64,000 bases of DNA from Paenibacillus hunanensis (GTDB lineage: Bacteria; Bacillota; Bacilli; Paenibacillales; Paenibacillaceae). The notes under the pieces were generated by a model. The model did no database searches, was not told the DNA's origin, and was given only the letters and a program-made list of their open reading frames with translations. The translations under genes were made by a program, and so were the position numbers. Shown here one piece after another: positions 9,227-18,078 of this stretch (its first letter is position 1; the number at the start of each line of letters is the position of its first letter). The DNA is taken from contig NZ_BMMB01000001.1 of NCBI RefSeq assembly GCF_014645615.1, forward strand, positions 620,001-684,000, written 5' to 3'.

Positions 9227-10627
9227 TCACCCCAGCTGCTTACGAGCATTCAACATCCGCATCGTACGCAGATATACATAAGAGGAAATGAATGCGAGCA
9301 ACGCCATAATCACCAGTCCCCAGAAAATATTGGAGTAGGCAGCGGATAGCGACAAGCCTTTTTGCCATTCCATCGCACTGGAAGCGAGCGCTACACTAAA
9401 TGCACCACTGAAAAATTGCATCAATTGGAACAGTCCCATTCCAGAACCTACCTGAGATGCAGGTAAAATACGCGAGATTTCATTGGACACACTACTGGAT
9501 AGCATCGAGAAGCTCAAGCTGTTCAGCAGGTAGATAAACAGAATCGACAACCACGAATTGCCTGCAAACAGTGCAAACAGCACGATGGCAAGCAATACCA
9601 TCAGCGGTGCATAACGCAGAATCGATGAGTTTCCATGCTGATCGATGATCGAGCCGATTTTACGAGAAGCGACAATCGTCAGTAGCGAGCCCGGGAAAAT
9701 AATAAATCCGGCATGACTCGCACTAAAGTCGAACCGATGCACCAGAATTTGCGGAATAAGAAACAGCGTAGCAAAGCTGCACAGATACGACAAAATACCA
9801 ACTAGCGATAACGTAACATAGGCCGAATTTGCCAGCAGGGCAGGCTGTACAAATGGCTCTGCCGCCAAACGAATACGTACGATGAACAATGCCAGCCCGA
9901 TCAATCCGATACCAAGCGCTAGCCAGGAATGATTCGTCAGGAATAGTAGAATCCCACTCGTACCTGCGGCGACGAATAATGCGCCAGCCGTATCGAATAC
10001 ACCGCGCTTAGGCATTTCCTTTGGTAAAAATAAATAAAACAGTGGCACCAGCAGTAAGCTGATCGCCGTAATCAGGAACAAAAAGCGCCAGCCCATATAA
10101 TCGACAATCGCGCCACCTGCAACAGGGCCAAGTCCGAGTCCGAGCGAGACGGCAGACATGATGAATGCCATCGCCTTACCACGCCGTTCCAGCGGGATAT
10201 AGCGAGTGAACAACACCATCGCCAGCGAGATGACTGCTCCTGCACCGATCGCTTGTAGCACTCGCATCGTCAGTAGCATTGGGAAGCTCGTGCTGAATAG
10301 CCCACCAATCGCAGCCAGTCCAAGAATCGCCAGTCCGATCACCAGCAGACGACGCAGAGGTACAAAGTCAGATAATCGGCTATATGTAATAGAAGAAATC
10401 GCAAACATGATCGAGTAGCCCGTTACGATCAACGACGAGACCGATTCGGTCAGTTGAAAATAAGCCGTGATTTTGGGTAATGCCAGATTGAACATTGACG
10501 TGTTCATAATGGCAATTACAACCGCCAGGCCGAGCAGTACAGTGAGAAGCCCTTCCTTTTGCAATGGATTCGAGTTCACCTCGTTCGTATCGGAAGCAGC
10601 AACATATGTTGATGCGGTAGTTGACAT
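9227..10627 (-). CDS. MFS drug/metabolite exporter, DHA2 (14-TM) type
   Basis: The 466-residue product is a polytopic inner-membrane transporter with about 14 hydrophobic segments. Conserved MFS signatures include the loop 2–3 region SRLSDFVPLRRLL, the TM4 Arg in MRVLQAIGAGA, and the antiporter motif C-like GLGLGPVAGG in TM5. It fits proton-driven multidrug or tetracycline-type exporters; the substrate cannot be read from sequence. The start ATG at 10627 is preceded by AGGAGGAAA. It is divergent from an ArsR-type regulator, and a perfect inverted repeat sits in its promoter, which suggests local repression. The pair interrupts the zapA–mutS2 neighbourhood and may be an acquired insert. Confidence 0.9.
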   Translation of the reverse strand: MSTTASTYVAASDTNEVNSNPLQKEGLLTVLLGLAVVIAIMNTSMFNLALPKITAYFQLTESVSSLIVTGYSIMFAISSITYSRLSDFVPLRRLLVIGLAILGLAAIGGLFSTSFPMLLTMRVLQAIGAGAVISLAMVLFTRYIPLERRGKAMAFIMSAVSLGLGLGPVAGGAIVDYMGWRFLFLITAISLLLVPLFYLFLPKEMPKRGVFDTAGALFVAAGTSGILLFLTNHSWLALGIGLIGLALFIVRIRLAAEPFVQPALLANSAYVTLSLVGILSYLCSFATLFLIPQILVHRFDFSASHAGFIIFPGSLLTIVASRKIGSIIDQHGNSSILRYAPLMVLLAIVLFALFAGNSWLSILFIYLLNSLSFSMLSSSVSNEISRILPASQVGSGMGLFQLMQFFSGAFSVALASSAMEWQKGLSLSAAYSNIFWGLVIMALLAFISSYVYLRTMRMLNARKQLG

Positions 10628-10657
10628 TCCATTTCCTCCTGCATGTATAATAGTATA

Positions 10658-10675
10658 GTTCGAATATCATCGAAC
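10658..10675. promoter_or_regulatory. Perfect inverted repeat, candidate operator of the MFS/ArsR pair
   Basis: GTTCGA-N6-TCGAAC is exactly palindromic. It lies in the 247-base divergent intergenic region, 31 bases upstream of the MFS start and overlapping the likely −35/−10 spacer read on the minus strand (TTCGAT then TATTAT, 16-base spacing). ArsR-family regulators bind such dyads; assignment to the neighbouring regulator is inferred. Confidence 0.5.
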
Positions 10676-10874
10676 AATTGAAATATAGCATGCAATGATT
10701 TAAAATTCAATTAGAGATTTGTAAAGGATTGTTAAGCAATGATCATAAGATCAATGTATATATTGTTATAACGACTGTGCTCTACATCGGGTATGGAGTG
10801 ATCATGCTTTGTTAACGCTTAAATAGTGGCGTTAATGGTAGATGAATCGCTTCCACCATAAAGGAGACCTGTTT

Positions 10875-11288
10875 ATGAAAGTGTTATATCATCCAGATCG
10901 TCATGAGATCGAATTGACCTCGGTGCTGTATGCGCTCAGTGATCCGATTCGCCTTCATATTATTTCTCAAATTCTTAGCGAAGGTGAGAGCCCATGTAAT
11001 GCGTTTCAAGTTCCGGTGGCGAAGTCAACGTTATCCCATCATTTGCGCACGCTTCGTGAGAGCGGAGTGGTATTCACACGCAGTCAGGGTACACAGCGTT
11101 TACTCACAGTACGTGTAGAGGATCTGAATGAACGTTTCCCCGGGGTGCTGGATGCTGTACTCGGCGCGTATGATGCCAGTGCTATATCGGTGCTCGCAGT
11201 AGATACGCTGGAGACTGACATATCTACAGATGCCAAACACGTATCTATAGCTGCAAAGCATGAAGTTGTTGATGCTGACGATAAGTGA
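10875..11288 (+). CDS. ArsR-family winged-helix transcriptional regulator
   Basis: The 137-residue product has the ArsR-type winged helix over about residues 14–80 (LSDPIRLHIISQIL, then a recognition helix VAKSTLSHHLRTLRESGVV). It lacks the CxC metal motif of classical ArsR/SmtB sensors and has a single Cys (about residue 41), so a non-metal signal is likely. The ATG at 10875 follows AAAGGAGA by 7 bases and is preferred over the in-frame ATG at 10842. The C-terminal ~40 residues are Ala/Asp-rich and unrecognised. Being divergent to the exporter, it probably represses it and responds to an exported compound. Confidence 0.88.
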   Translation: MKVLYHPDRHEIELTSVLYALSDPIRLHIISQILSEGESPCNAFQVPVAKSTLSHHLRTLRESGVVFTRSQGTQRLLTVRVEDLNERFPGVLDAVLGAYDASAISVLAVDTLETDISTDAKHVSIAAKHEVVDADDK

Positions 11289-11335
11289 CTTGAACGTCAA
11301 ATTCAGATTACCGTCTAATAGGTAGAGCTATATAA

Positions 11336-11380
11336 ATGACAAAACACGCAGTCCTCTAAGCGACTGCGTGTTTTGTCATA
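11336..11380. terminator. Bidirectional terminator between arsR-type gene and cupredoxin gene
   Basis: The perfect stem ATGACAAAACACGCAGTC / GACTGCGTGTTTTGTCAT with a short loop sits between converging genes. Its A- and T-rich base can serve both directions. Confidence 0.82.
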
Positions 11381-11556
11381 CTATTTTCTATTATATAGGC
11401 GTGCATGTAGCCTATTCCTGCATAGCTTCTATCCGTTGCTACATCATATCAGCTTACTATAGCTGTACGTATAGCAGTCGGATATCCATTTCTGCATATA
11501 GAAATGCACGAATCCCATACGGATTCTTCAAGTAATGGAATTCTCTAGGTGATCGC

Positions 11557-11979
11557 TTACGCTTCGTCTACGATCAGCTTCGCCACCATCGTGCTATGAC
11601 CGGAGCCACACATGATCGAGCATGCCATATCGAATTGACCGGCTTGCTCTGGAGTAACGGTCATTGTGGAGTTACTGGAATCCAGCTTCACATTCAGCGC
11701 TGGAATAGCAAGGCCGTGATTGCCTTCTTCATTTTGAAATACGATCGTGACCGGCTGTCCCTTTTTCACATGGTATTCCTTCTGGTCAAACGCATAGTTC
11801 GTCGCCTTGACAACGAGCTGTTCGCCGCTGGCAGCACCATTTTCCGAAGTCGCTACACCTGTATCTGTTACACCGCTCTGCTGGCTGGAGTTCGTATTGC
11901 CTCCACCCTGTCCGCCGCAGGCTGTTGTCAGCACCAGCATAGCAGTAGTCATACCGATAAGAAGATATTTTTTCATCAT
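11557..11979 (-). CDS. Cupredoxin lipoprotein with CuA-like copper motif
   Basis: The 140-residue product has a lipoprotein signal (hydrophobic stretch ending LTTAC, lipidated Cys about residue 22), a Gly/Ser/Asn-rich spacer, and a cupredoxin beta-sandwich from about residue 57. The end carries CSIMCGSGHSTM, the CxxxCxxxHxxM ligand set of the CuA centre in cytochrome c oxidase subunit II; an upstream His (NEGNHG) could complete the site. It is therefore probably an outward-facing copper-binding electron-transfer or copper-handling protein. It is not linked to cox genes here. The ATG at 11979 has GGGAGG 7 bases before it; the ORF's upstream ATG lacks a site. Confidence 0.87.
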   Translation of the reverse strand: MMKKYLLIGMTTAMLVLTTACGGQGGGNTNSSQQSGVTDTGVATSENGAASGEQLVVKATNYAFDQKEYHVKKGQPVTIVFQNEEGNHGLAIPALNVKLDSSNSTMTVTPEQAGQFDMACSIMCGSGHSTMVAKLIVDEA

Positions 11980-12062
11980 TATATGCCTCCCTGTTGGTAG
12001 TCGTGTCGATTGCAATCCCTTTCATCATATCGTATACTGTCACCTCCTGTCATTCAAACCTT

Positions 12063-12090
12063 TTGTGAAAATTCGGTCACGGTGTATAAT
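12063..12090 (+). promoter_or_regulatory. Candidate sigma-A promoter upstream of mutS2
   Basis: TTGTGA and TATAAT are separated by 16 bases. It would give a leader of nearly 390 bases to mutS2, which is long, so the assignment is weak. The rest of the 505-base gap between the cupredoxin gene and mutS2 (11980–12484) shows no gene or clear RNA. Confidence 0.35.
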
Positions 12091-12484
12091 AGAATGGAAT
12101 TCCGGTGCCATTATGCATTGCGATAGGGCAGCAGTTGACCGGAGATCGTCGTATGGGGACAGCTGTATAGCTGGGATCATTCATTTGAATGTGCTGATTG
12201 GAGTATAGATCGTATTCTGTAAGCCATCTACATCTTATGCAAAACTGAGCGGGGAAGCGTAACCCATATTATGCATATGGAGAATGGCTACATTATTTAT
12301 CATGACGGCTAGGGTACTGATCATCCTAGCAAGTCGAGTTAGATAACTAATGTAGAAAACGAATATACATCCCTATGTCGTGCCATAAAAATGATGATCG
12401 AACGATACGACCTACGATTATATTGAACCATTGAACCGGAAGATGCGATCGATTGCAGTTCCGGTATAGAGGAGTGTCATAACG

Positions 12485-14854
12485 TTGAACGATAAAATAT
12501 TCCATACGATGCAGTATGGGCATATTCTGGATATGCTGGCTGGTTATGCGGCAACCGCAATCGGAAAGCAGGCAGCACTTTCATTAACGCCAGATACCGA
12601 TCTGGAATATGTCAAAAAAATGCTGCAATTCACCGATGAGGCGGCGACTGTCGATCGTCTCAAAGGTACGCCGCCCTTTGGTGGTATTGTAGATATTCGT
12701 CCGGCAGTAAGCCGGGCACGCATTGGTGGTACGCTCAGCCCGAGCGAACTGCTGGGCATTGCCAATACAATTATGGGTGGTCGTCGTGCCGCACGTCATG
12801 TAGAAAGCGTACATGAGGATGAGCCCGTTCCATTGCTGGCGGATCTGATTGAGCTGTTATCTGATCAGCGTCCACTGGAAAAGTCGATTTGTGCTTGTAT
12901 CGACGAATCTGCACATGTGATGGATTCCGCAAGCAGCGAGCTGGCGACGATTCGCCGTGAGCTACGTTCCGGCGAATCGCGTATTCGCGAGAAGCTGGAC
13001 GGTATGATTCGTTCACAGACGGTAGCCAAAATGCTACAGGATCAACTGGTGACGATTCGCGGAGATCGCTTTGTCATTCCGGTCAAGGCAGAATATCGCT
13101 CGTACTTTGGCGGGATTGTACATGACCAGTCTGGTTCAGGCGCAACGCTGTTTATCGAACCAGAATCCATCGTAGCGATGAACAATAAGCTGCGCGAAAC
13201 GAAGCTGCGTGAGGAACGCGAGATCGAAGTCATTCTGCAAAAGCTGACCGCACAGGTAGCCGAGCAAGCCGAGTTGATCGGCTACGATGTCGAGACGCTG
13301 GCACAGCTTGATTTTGTATTTGCGAAGGCACGTCTGGCACATGCGATGAAAGCAAGCAAGCCGATGATGAACGACCGCGGCTTCCTGAAGCTAAAAAAAG
13401 CCCGTCACCCCTTGATCGCGGCAGACCATGTGGTACCGACTGATCTGGAGCTGGGCAATTCGTACACAAGCATTATCATCACCGGACCGAACACAGGTGG
13501 TAAAACCGTTTCCTTGAAAACGGTCGGATTGCTCAGTCTGATGGCGATGTCTGGCTTGTTCGTTCCGGCTGAGGATGGCAGTCAGATGTGCGTATTTGAT
13601 GCCATTTATGCCGATATCGGGGACGAACAAAGTATCGAGCAGAACCTGAGTACATTTTCCAGTCATATGACGAACATCATCTCGATTCTGGGCAAAATGA
13701 CACCGAAAAGCCTGGTGCTATTTGACGAGCTGGGTGCAGGGACAGACCCGGCAGAAGGCTCAGCGCTGGCGATTGCGATTTTGGAGCATATTCATAGTCA
13801 GGGCTGTCGCATGATTGCAACGACACACTATAGCGAGCTGAAAGCCTATGCGTATGATCGTAAGGGTGTCATCAATGCGAGCATGGAGTTTGATGTGAAC
13901 ACGCTGAGTCCAACGTATCGTCTGTTGATCGGTGTACCAGGACGCAGTAATGCATTTGCCATTGCAGAGCGTCTGGGCTTGCCATCGAACATTCTGGATC
14001 ATGCACGCGGTGAAGTGAGCGAGGAAGATCAGCGGATCGAGCATATGATTGCTTCACTGGAAAGTAATCGTCTGGGTGCTGAGGCAGAACGTGAGGAAGC
14101 TGAGCGTCTGCGTAAGGAGCTGGAAGAGCTACGTGCGAAGTATGAGCGCGACTTGAACCGTCTGGAAGAGCAGCGCGATAAGCGTCTGGAAAAAGCCGAG
14201 GATGAGGCGCGTGCTATTCTGGAAAAAGCACGCACCGAAGCAGACGAGGTGATTAGCTCCTTGCGGAAAATGGCGCAGGAGGAAGGCGCTTCGGTGAAGG
14301 AGCATCGTCTGATTGCGGCACGTCGTCAATTGGATGAAGCAGCCCCTGCTCAGCGCCAGAAGAAAAAGGCACCTGCGGCAGCTGCGAAAAAAGCCAAGCC
14401 GATCGGACCTGGCGATGAGGTTATGGTGCACAGCTTCAAGCAGCGTGGTCATGTGGTCGAGCTGTCTGGCTCCAAGGAAGCACTCGTGCAGATGGGCATT
14501 ATGAAGATGAAGGTGTCTCTAAGCGATCTGGAGCTAATCGAATCCGCTAAGCCTAAGGCACAGCCACAGCGTAAGCAGGTTACGACCGTTACACGTTCAC
14601 GCGAGGAAAATACGCATTCCGAGCTGGATCTGCGTGGTGCGAACGTGGAAGAAGCATTGCTGGATGTGGATCGTTTTCTGGATGAAGCGTTTCTGGCGAA
14701 TCTGGGACAGGTGTATATTATTCATGGTAAAGGAACCGGTGTGCTGCGTACGGGAATTCAGGATTTCTTGCGCCGTCACAAGCATGTGAAAAGCTTCCGA
14801 ACCGGTAATTATAATGAAGGCGGAACAGGAGTGACGGTAGCCGAGCTGAAATAA
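12485..14854 (+). CDS. mutS2: Endonuclease MutS2 (Smr-domain MutS paralogue)
   Basis: The 789-residue product has the MutS core and clamp without the mismatch-binding N-domain. It carries an ABC-type ATPase (Walker A TGPNTGGKT near residue 333, Walker B LVLFDELGAGTDPAEG, then TTHYSELKAYA), a long charged coiled coil (about 520–640), and a C-terminal Smr nuclease domain (LDLRG near 713, HGKGTG from His747). Family members restrain recombination and act on branched DNA or stalled, collided ribosomes. The start is TTG at 12485, with AGAGGAGT about 9 bases upstream. In Bacillus it follows zapA-cvpA-polX; here an exporter/cupredoxin block lies between. Confidence 0.97.
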   Translation: MNDKIFHTMQYGHILDMLAGYAATAIGKQAALSLTPDTDLEYVKKMLQFTDEAATVDRLKGTPPFGGIVDIRPAVSRARIGGTLSPSELLGIANTIMGGRRAARHVESVHEDEPVPLLADLIELLSDQRPLEKSICACIDESAHVMDSASSELATIRRELRSGESRIREKLDGMIRSQTVAKMLQDQLVTIRGDRFVIPVKAEYRSYFGGIVHDQSGSGATLFIEPESIVAMNNKLRETKLREEREIEVILQKLTAQVAEQAELIGYDVETLAQLDFVFAKARLAHAMKASKPMMNDRGFLKLKKARHPLIAADHVVPTDLELGNSYTSIIITGPNTGGKTVSLKTVGLLSLMAMSGLFVPAEDGSQMCVFDAIYADIGDEQSIEQNLSTFSSHMTNIISILGKMTPKSLVLFDELGAGTDPAEGSALAIAILEHIHSQGCRMIATTHYSELKAYAYDRKGVINASMEFDVNTLSPTYRLLIGVPGRSNAFAIAERLGLPSNILDHARGEVSEEDQRIEHMIASLESNRLGAEAEREEAERLRKELEELRAKYERDLNRLEEQRDKRLEKAEDEARAILEKARTEADEVISSLRKMAQEEGASVKEHRLIAARRQLDEAAPAQRQKKKAPAAAAKKAKPIGPGDEVMVHSFKQRGHVVELSGSKEALVQMGIMKMKVSLSDLELIESAKPKAQPQRKQVTTVTRSREENTHSELDLRGANVEEALLDVDRFLDEAFLANLGQVYIIHGKGTGVLRTGIQDFLRRHKHVKSFRTGNYNEGGTGVTVAELK

Positions 14855-14962
14855 GCGCGGCTACCGACCATTCCAAATCCGTTTGAAACCATTACGGCGC
14901 TCATGCGTAGAGACTAGGATGATCTGTAATGATTTCACTACCGGAAGGAGTTAGAAAGTGGC

Positions 14963-15382
14963 GTGAAGGACTACGTAGATCCGTTGCTGGCGCATCCGGT
15001 CGGAATGATGGTCGGTTATTTTTCCGTGGCTGTGCTGCAATTAATCGTATTTTTATGGCTTTTTGAGCTGGTAACGAAGTATAAATGCTGGGACGAAATC
15101 AAGCGTGGGAATGTCGCTGTTGCGATGGCGACAGGCGGTAAGATTTTCGGAATCTGTAATGTGATGCGATTCTCGATTGAAGCACACAGCTCAGTATACG
15201 GAAGTCTGGGCTGGTCGATGATCGGCTTTTTACTGCTGATGGTTGCCTATCTTCTATTTGAATTTCTGACCCCGGTCTTTAATATTGATAAAGAGATTGC
15301 CTCGGATAATCGGGCGATCGGCTTGATTTCGATGATTATATCTGTGTCGTTATCCTATGTGATCGGTGCTTCGATTTTGTAG
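14963..15382 (+). CDS. DUF350 family membrane protein (YshE-like)
   Basis: The 139-residue product has about four hydrophobic segments with the DUF350 pattern (GGKIFGICNVMRFSI in the loop, SYVIGASIL at the end). Function is unknown for the family. The GTG start at 14963 has GGAAGGAG 12 bases upstream. Bacillus yshE also lies directly after mutS2, so synteny supports the call and suggests cotranscription with mutS2 (108-base gap, no terminator). Confidence 0.88.
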   Translation: MKDYVDPLLAHPVGMMVGYFSVAVLQLIVFLWLFELVTKYKCWDEIKRGNVAVAMATGGKIFGICNVMRFSIEAHSSVYGSLGWSMIGFLLLMVAYLLFEFLTPVFNIDKEIASDNRAIGLISMIISVSLSYVIGASIL

Positions 15383-15443
15383 CCCATACAGGATAACTAC
15401 ACATTATCCCGCAACAAATTTGCAACACGAAAGGAACGGAACA

Positions 15444-16058
15444 ATGGATACAACAGTATGTCCGTGGTGTCATAGTGAAATTGTATGGGACCCTGAGCTA
15501 GGTCCTGAGGAGTTTTGCCCTCATTGCGGTAATGAGCTGAGCGGCTATCGCACACTCAATATCGAGCTGGAGGACGAAGAGGAGCAAGAGAACGCCTATG
15601 CTGCTGCAAGTCATATTGCGGCAGACCCAACAGAGCGTGTACAACAACCAGCGGCTAGCGAAAAAAGTAGTGGTCTGGCAAGCCGTGCAGCCACATTGCT
15701 GGACGAAGCGGAGCTATTCCAACAGCCTAATCTCAGCTCACTGAAAACCGTCGAAAGCTACGGCGATGAGAGCTTCAACATGGTCGAATACGAAGAACAG
15801 GTTGAAGAGCTACTGGACGGTCAGGAAGAAATTCCGCAATGCCCACATTGCCAGGAATACATGCTGCTATCGGGTACTCAGCAAATGGGAGAGAGCGGCT
15901 TCACCTCAGCTCAAACATCAGCAGGCACAGCCTTCCTGCCAGCACCGTATACGGTCAACGTCTACGTATGCCCAAGCTGCTTCCACGTCCACCAGAGTCT
16001 GGATGAAGCATCACGCTTGCATATGATCGATGCGTTGTCCGCTTCAAAGGAACAATAA
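15444..16058 (+). CDS. Zinc-ribbon protein, function unknown
   Basis: The 204-residue soluble product has an N-terminal zinc ribbon (CPWC near residue 5 with CPHC about 25 residues later) and a second one in the C-terminal third (CPHCQEYM paired with CPSCFHVH). Between them is an acidic, low-complexity stretch. I recognise no catalytic domain; nucleic-acid or protein binding is plausible. The ATG at 15444 has AAAGGAAC 8 bases upstream; the ORF's earlier ATG at 15366 overlaps the DUF350 gene and has no site. Probably the last gene of the mutS2 transcript. Confidence 0.82.
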   Translation: MDTTVCPWCHSEIVWDPELGPEEFCPHCGNELSGYRTLNIELEDEEEQENAYAAASHIAADPTERVQQPAASEKSSGLASRAATLLDEAELFQQPNLSSLKTVESYGDESFNMVEYEEQVEELLDGQEEIPQCPHCQEYMLLSGTQQMGESGFTSAQTSAGTAFLPAPYTVNVYVCPSCFHVHQSLDEASRLHMIDALSASKEQ

Positions 16059-16170
16059 GAAGCATTCGTATAAGGCTACAAGACAAACCTAAAAATATCG
16101 TGCAGCAGAGAGAGCAGCTTTAGTAAAAGATGTACTCTGTCTGAATGACTACAATTGCTGTACAACAAAT

Positions 16171-16273
16171 AAAAGCCCGACTGCTCCACATGGGTGTAAA
16201 AGCTACATCGCCGTCAATCAATGATCGGAAATGTAGTTTTAACATCCATCCTATGTGGAGTGTCTGGCTTTTT
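16171..16273. terminator. Long (~100-nt) bidirectional hairpin between convergent genes
   Basis: Left arm AAAGCCCGACTGCTCCACAT pairs imperfectly with ATGTGGAGTGTCTGGCTTTT. An inner arm pair (GGGTGTAAAAGCTACAT with ATGTAGTTTTAACATCC) extends it. A- and T-runs at both ends allow termination in both directions. Same design as the hairpin at 9037–9153, but different sequence. Confidence 0.75.
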
Positions 16274-16437
16274 TGTGCGTTGCCTAATTGTCAGGCTCAG
16301 GTTAACCGTTGGTAGTAGAGGGTTGATAAGCGATGCAACCTAATATTATTTGAAAATAAATAGAGTAGCCTGATCATAATTTGAGCTTGAATTGCGATCG
16401 AATGAATATCAATTTCTTATGAAAACATACATTTTAG

Positions 16438-16522
16438 AAAGGGTGAGAATCTTCATCCTCACCCTTATCCAAAAAATTCCCGCGTCTCCACCTGAACCCA
16501 TTTCCTTATTCTTTGCCAAAGT
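16438..16522 (+). repeat. Dispersed intergenic palindrome, partial copy (right half)
   Basis: From GAATCTTCATCCTCACCC through ATTCCCGCGTCTCCACCTGA to CCATTTCCTTATTCTTTGCC this aligns with the right halves of the copies at 28734–28925 and 43468–43576. The left outer arm is missing; GGGTGAG/CTCACCC forms a local hairpin instead. It lies in the 533-base gap between the zinc-ribbon gene and the FAD oxidoreductase gene, which otherwise holds only the hairpin at 16171–16273. Confidence 0.6.
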
Positions 16523-16591
16523 CAGGAACCATTATATCGACTAAATGTATGTTGACTAAATGAACTTCAATATTCCTAAATCCTCATCACA

Positions 16592-17851
16592 TCAAGCCGT
16601 AATGTCCGGAATCACAATCTGCGGCGAATGCGCTGGAGAAGGCTTAGCCGTCCGTGTCAAACTGAACAGCTCCAATTCAGGCCGTTTTACTCCAGTTAAT
16701 TCGTCTGCCAGCAGCATCGCAGCAATCGCACTGTAAACTGTACCATTGCCACCATATCCTTCAACAAAATAGCAATCTGGATACTCTGGATGACTACCCA
16801 TATACGGCAAACCGTCCCGACTGGAGCCGAATGGTGCTGCCCATGCGGATTCGATCGTCAACGAGCCCAGGCGTGGGAATAATTCCTCTACCGCCTCAAG
16901 CAGACGCTGGGCTTGATTGATTTTGCGTACTTCCATATTTTCGATATTGGTCAGTGGCTCATCCAGACCACCCGCGATAATACGATTATCAGCCGTTGTA
17001 CGGATATACAGGTACGGACGCGCCGTCTCCCATAGCATACTGCGGTTATACCAGCCGTCCCAGTTGCTTACAGGTGTCGTCGCAATCGCATACGTATTCA
17101 TCAGGAAGGCGCCACGATCCTTTTTAATCTCCTGTGTCTCATAGCCAGTAGAGAAGACGACCTTTTTCGCTTTGATTTTATGCTCGCCCACATAATGAAT
17201 AATGCCATCATCTGTAAAGGTTTGTCCTGTTACAGCCGCATTCTCGAATACACGAGCACCATAGCGTCGTGCATTCATCATCAAGCCATGCACCAGGCGA
17301 TATGGATTCACCTCTGCATCTCCATGCGTATAAATGCCACCTGCTCGGCTAAAGGAAAAATGCTTCGCAATGCGTGCTTCATCCCAGTAGTCCGCTGCAA
17401 AGCCGTGTTTTTTCAGGTTCTCATATTCCTCTTGCAGGGCAGGCACATCATCCGCTTCACTGGCAAAATACAGACTGCTACGTGGAATCATCTGCACTGG
17501 AATCGGCAGCTGTGGAGCGGTATGGAGCAGATATTCCATCGCATCCCGGCACAGGCGATAGAACAGCACACCGTTTTCCTCGCCAAATGTATTGATGCAT
17601 GCCGTCAATGTCTTGTCATTCGTATATTGGAGCAGCCCCGTGTTCGCAATCGAGCTACCCTGTCCGATCTTACGCTTTTCGGCAACGACTGTGCGTAATC
17701 CACGCTTAGCAAATTCTCTTGCACATAATGCGCCGCCCATGCCCCCTCCGATCACGAGCACATCACACTCCAGATTTTCCGTCAACTGCTCGTACGCTGG
17801 TGTTCGAGGCATCGTATGGCCCCACATTGTATCTCTGGTGTGTAAGTTCAT
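16592..17851 (-). CDS. FAD-dependent oxidoreductase, DAO family
   Basis: The 419-residue product carries a Rossmann dinucleotide motif (VLVIGGGMGGALCAREFAKRG, Gly-rich loop about residues 35–40) and the DAO-family C-terminal FAD motif (YFVEGYGGNGTVYS). It resembles gamma-glutamylputrescine oxidase/glycine oxidase-type enzymes that oxidise amine substrates, but the substrate cannot be assigned. The N-terminal MWGHTMP segment before the Rossmann fold is typical of that subgroup. The ATG at 17851 is preceded by CCAAAGGAGC; the longer ORF start at 17899 has no site. It is divergent from the Lrp-type regulator, with 227 bases between them. Confidence 0.85.
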   Translation of the reverse strand: MNLHTRDTMWGHTMPRTPAYEQLTENLECDVLVIGGGMGGALCAREFAKRGLRTVVAEKRKIGQGSSIANTGLLQYTNDKTLTACINTFGEENGVLFYRLCRDAMEYLLHTAPQLPIPVQMIPRSSLYFASEADDVPALQEEYENLKKHGFAADYWDEARIAKHFSFSRAGGIYTHGDAEVNPYRLVHGLMMNARRYGARVFENAAVTGQTFTDDGIIHYVGEHKIKAKKVVFSTGYETQEIKKDRGAFLMNTYAIATTPVSNWDGWYNRSMLWETARPYLYIRTTADNRIIAGGLDEPLTNIENMEVRKINQAQRLLEAVEELFPRLGSLTIESAWAAPFGSSRDGLPYMGSHPEYPDCYFVEGYGGNGTVYSAIAAMLLADELTGVKRPELELFSLTRTAKPSPAHSPQIVIPDITA

Positions 17852-18078
17852 GTGTATTCGCTCCTTTGGAAGTTGGGTACAAAAACATATTGTTAGCAAT
17901 AAGTAACCGAATCAGGTGTATAATGAAGCAGTACATAAGTCACAACGGATAAAATGACGTCGATTCCGGGTTCTCTACTCGCTTGCAAACATGGAAAAGC
18001 AAGCGTCAGGACTTGGCAGGAATGTACGATTCGTGTAATATTTATTATTAATCTTTTGCACTTGGAGGCTATATCGTT

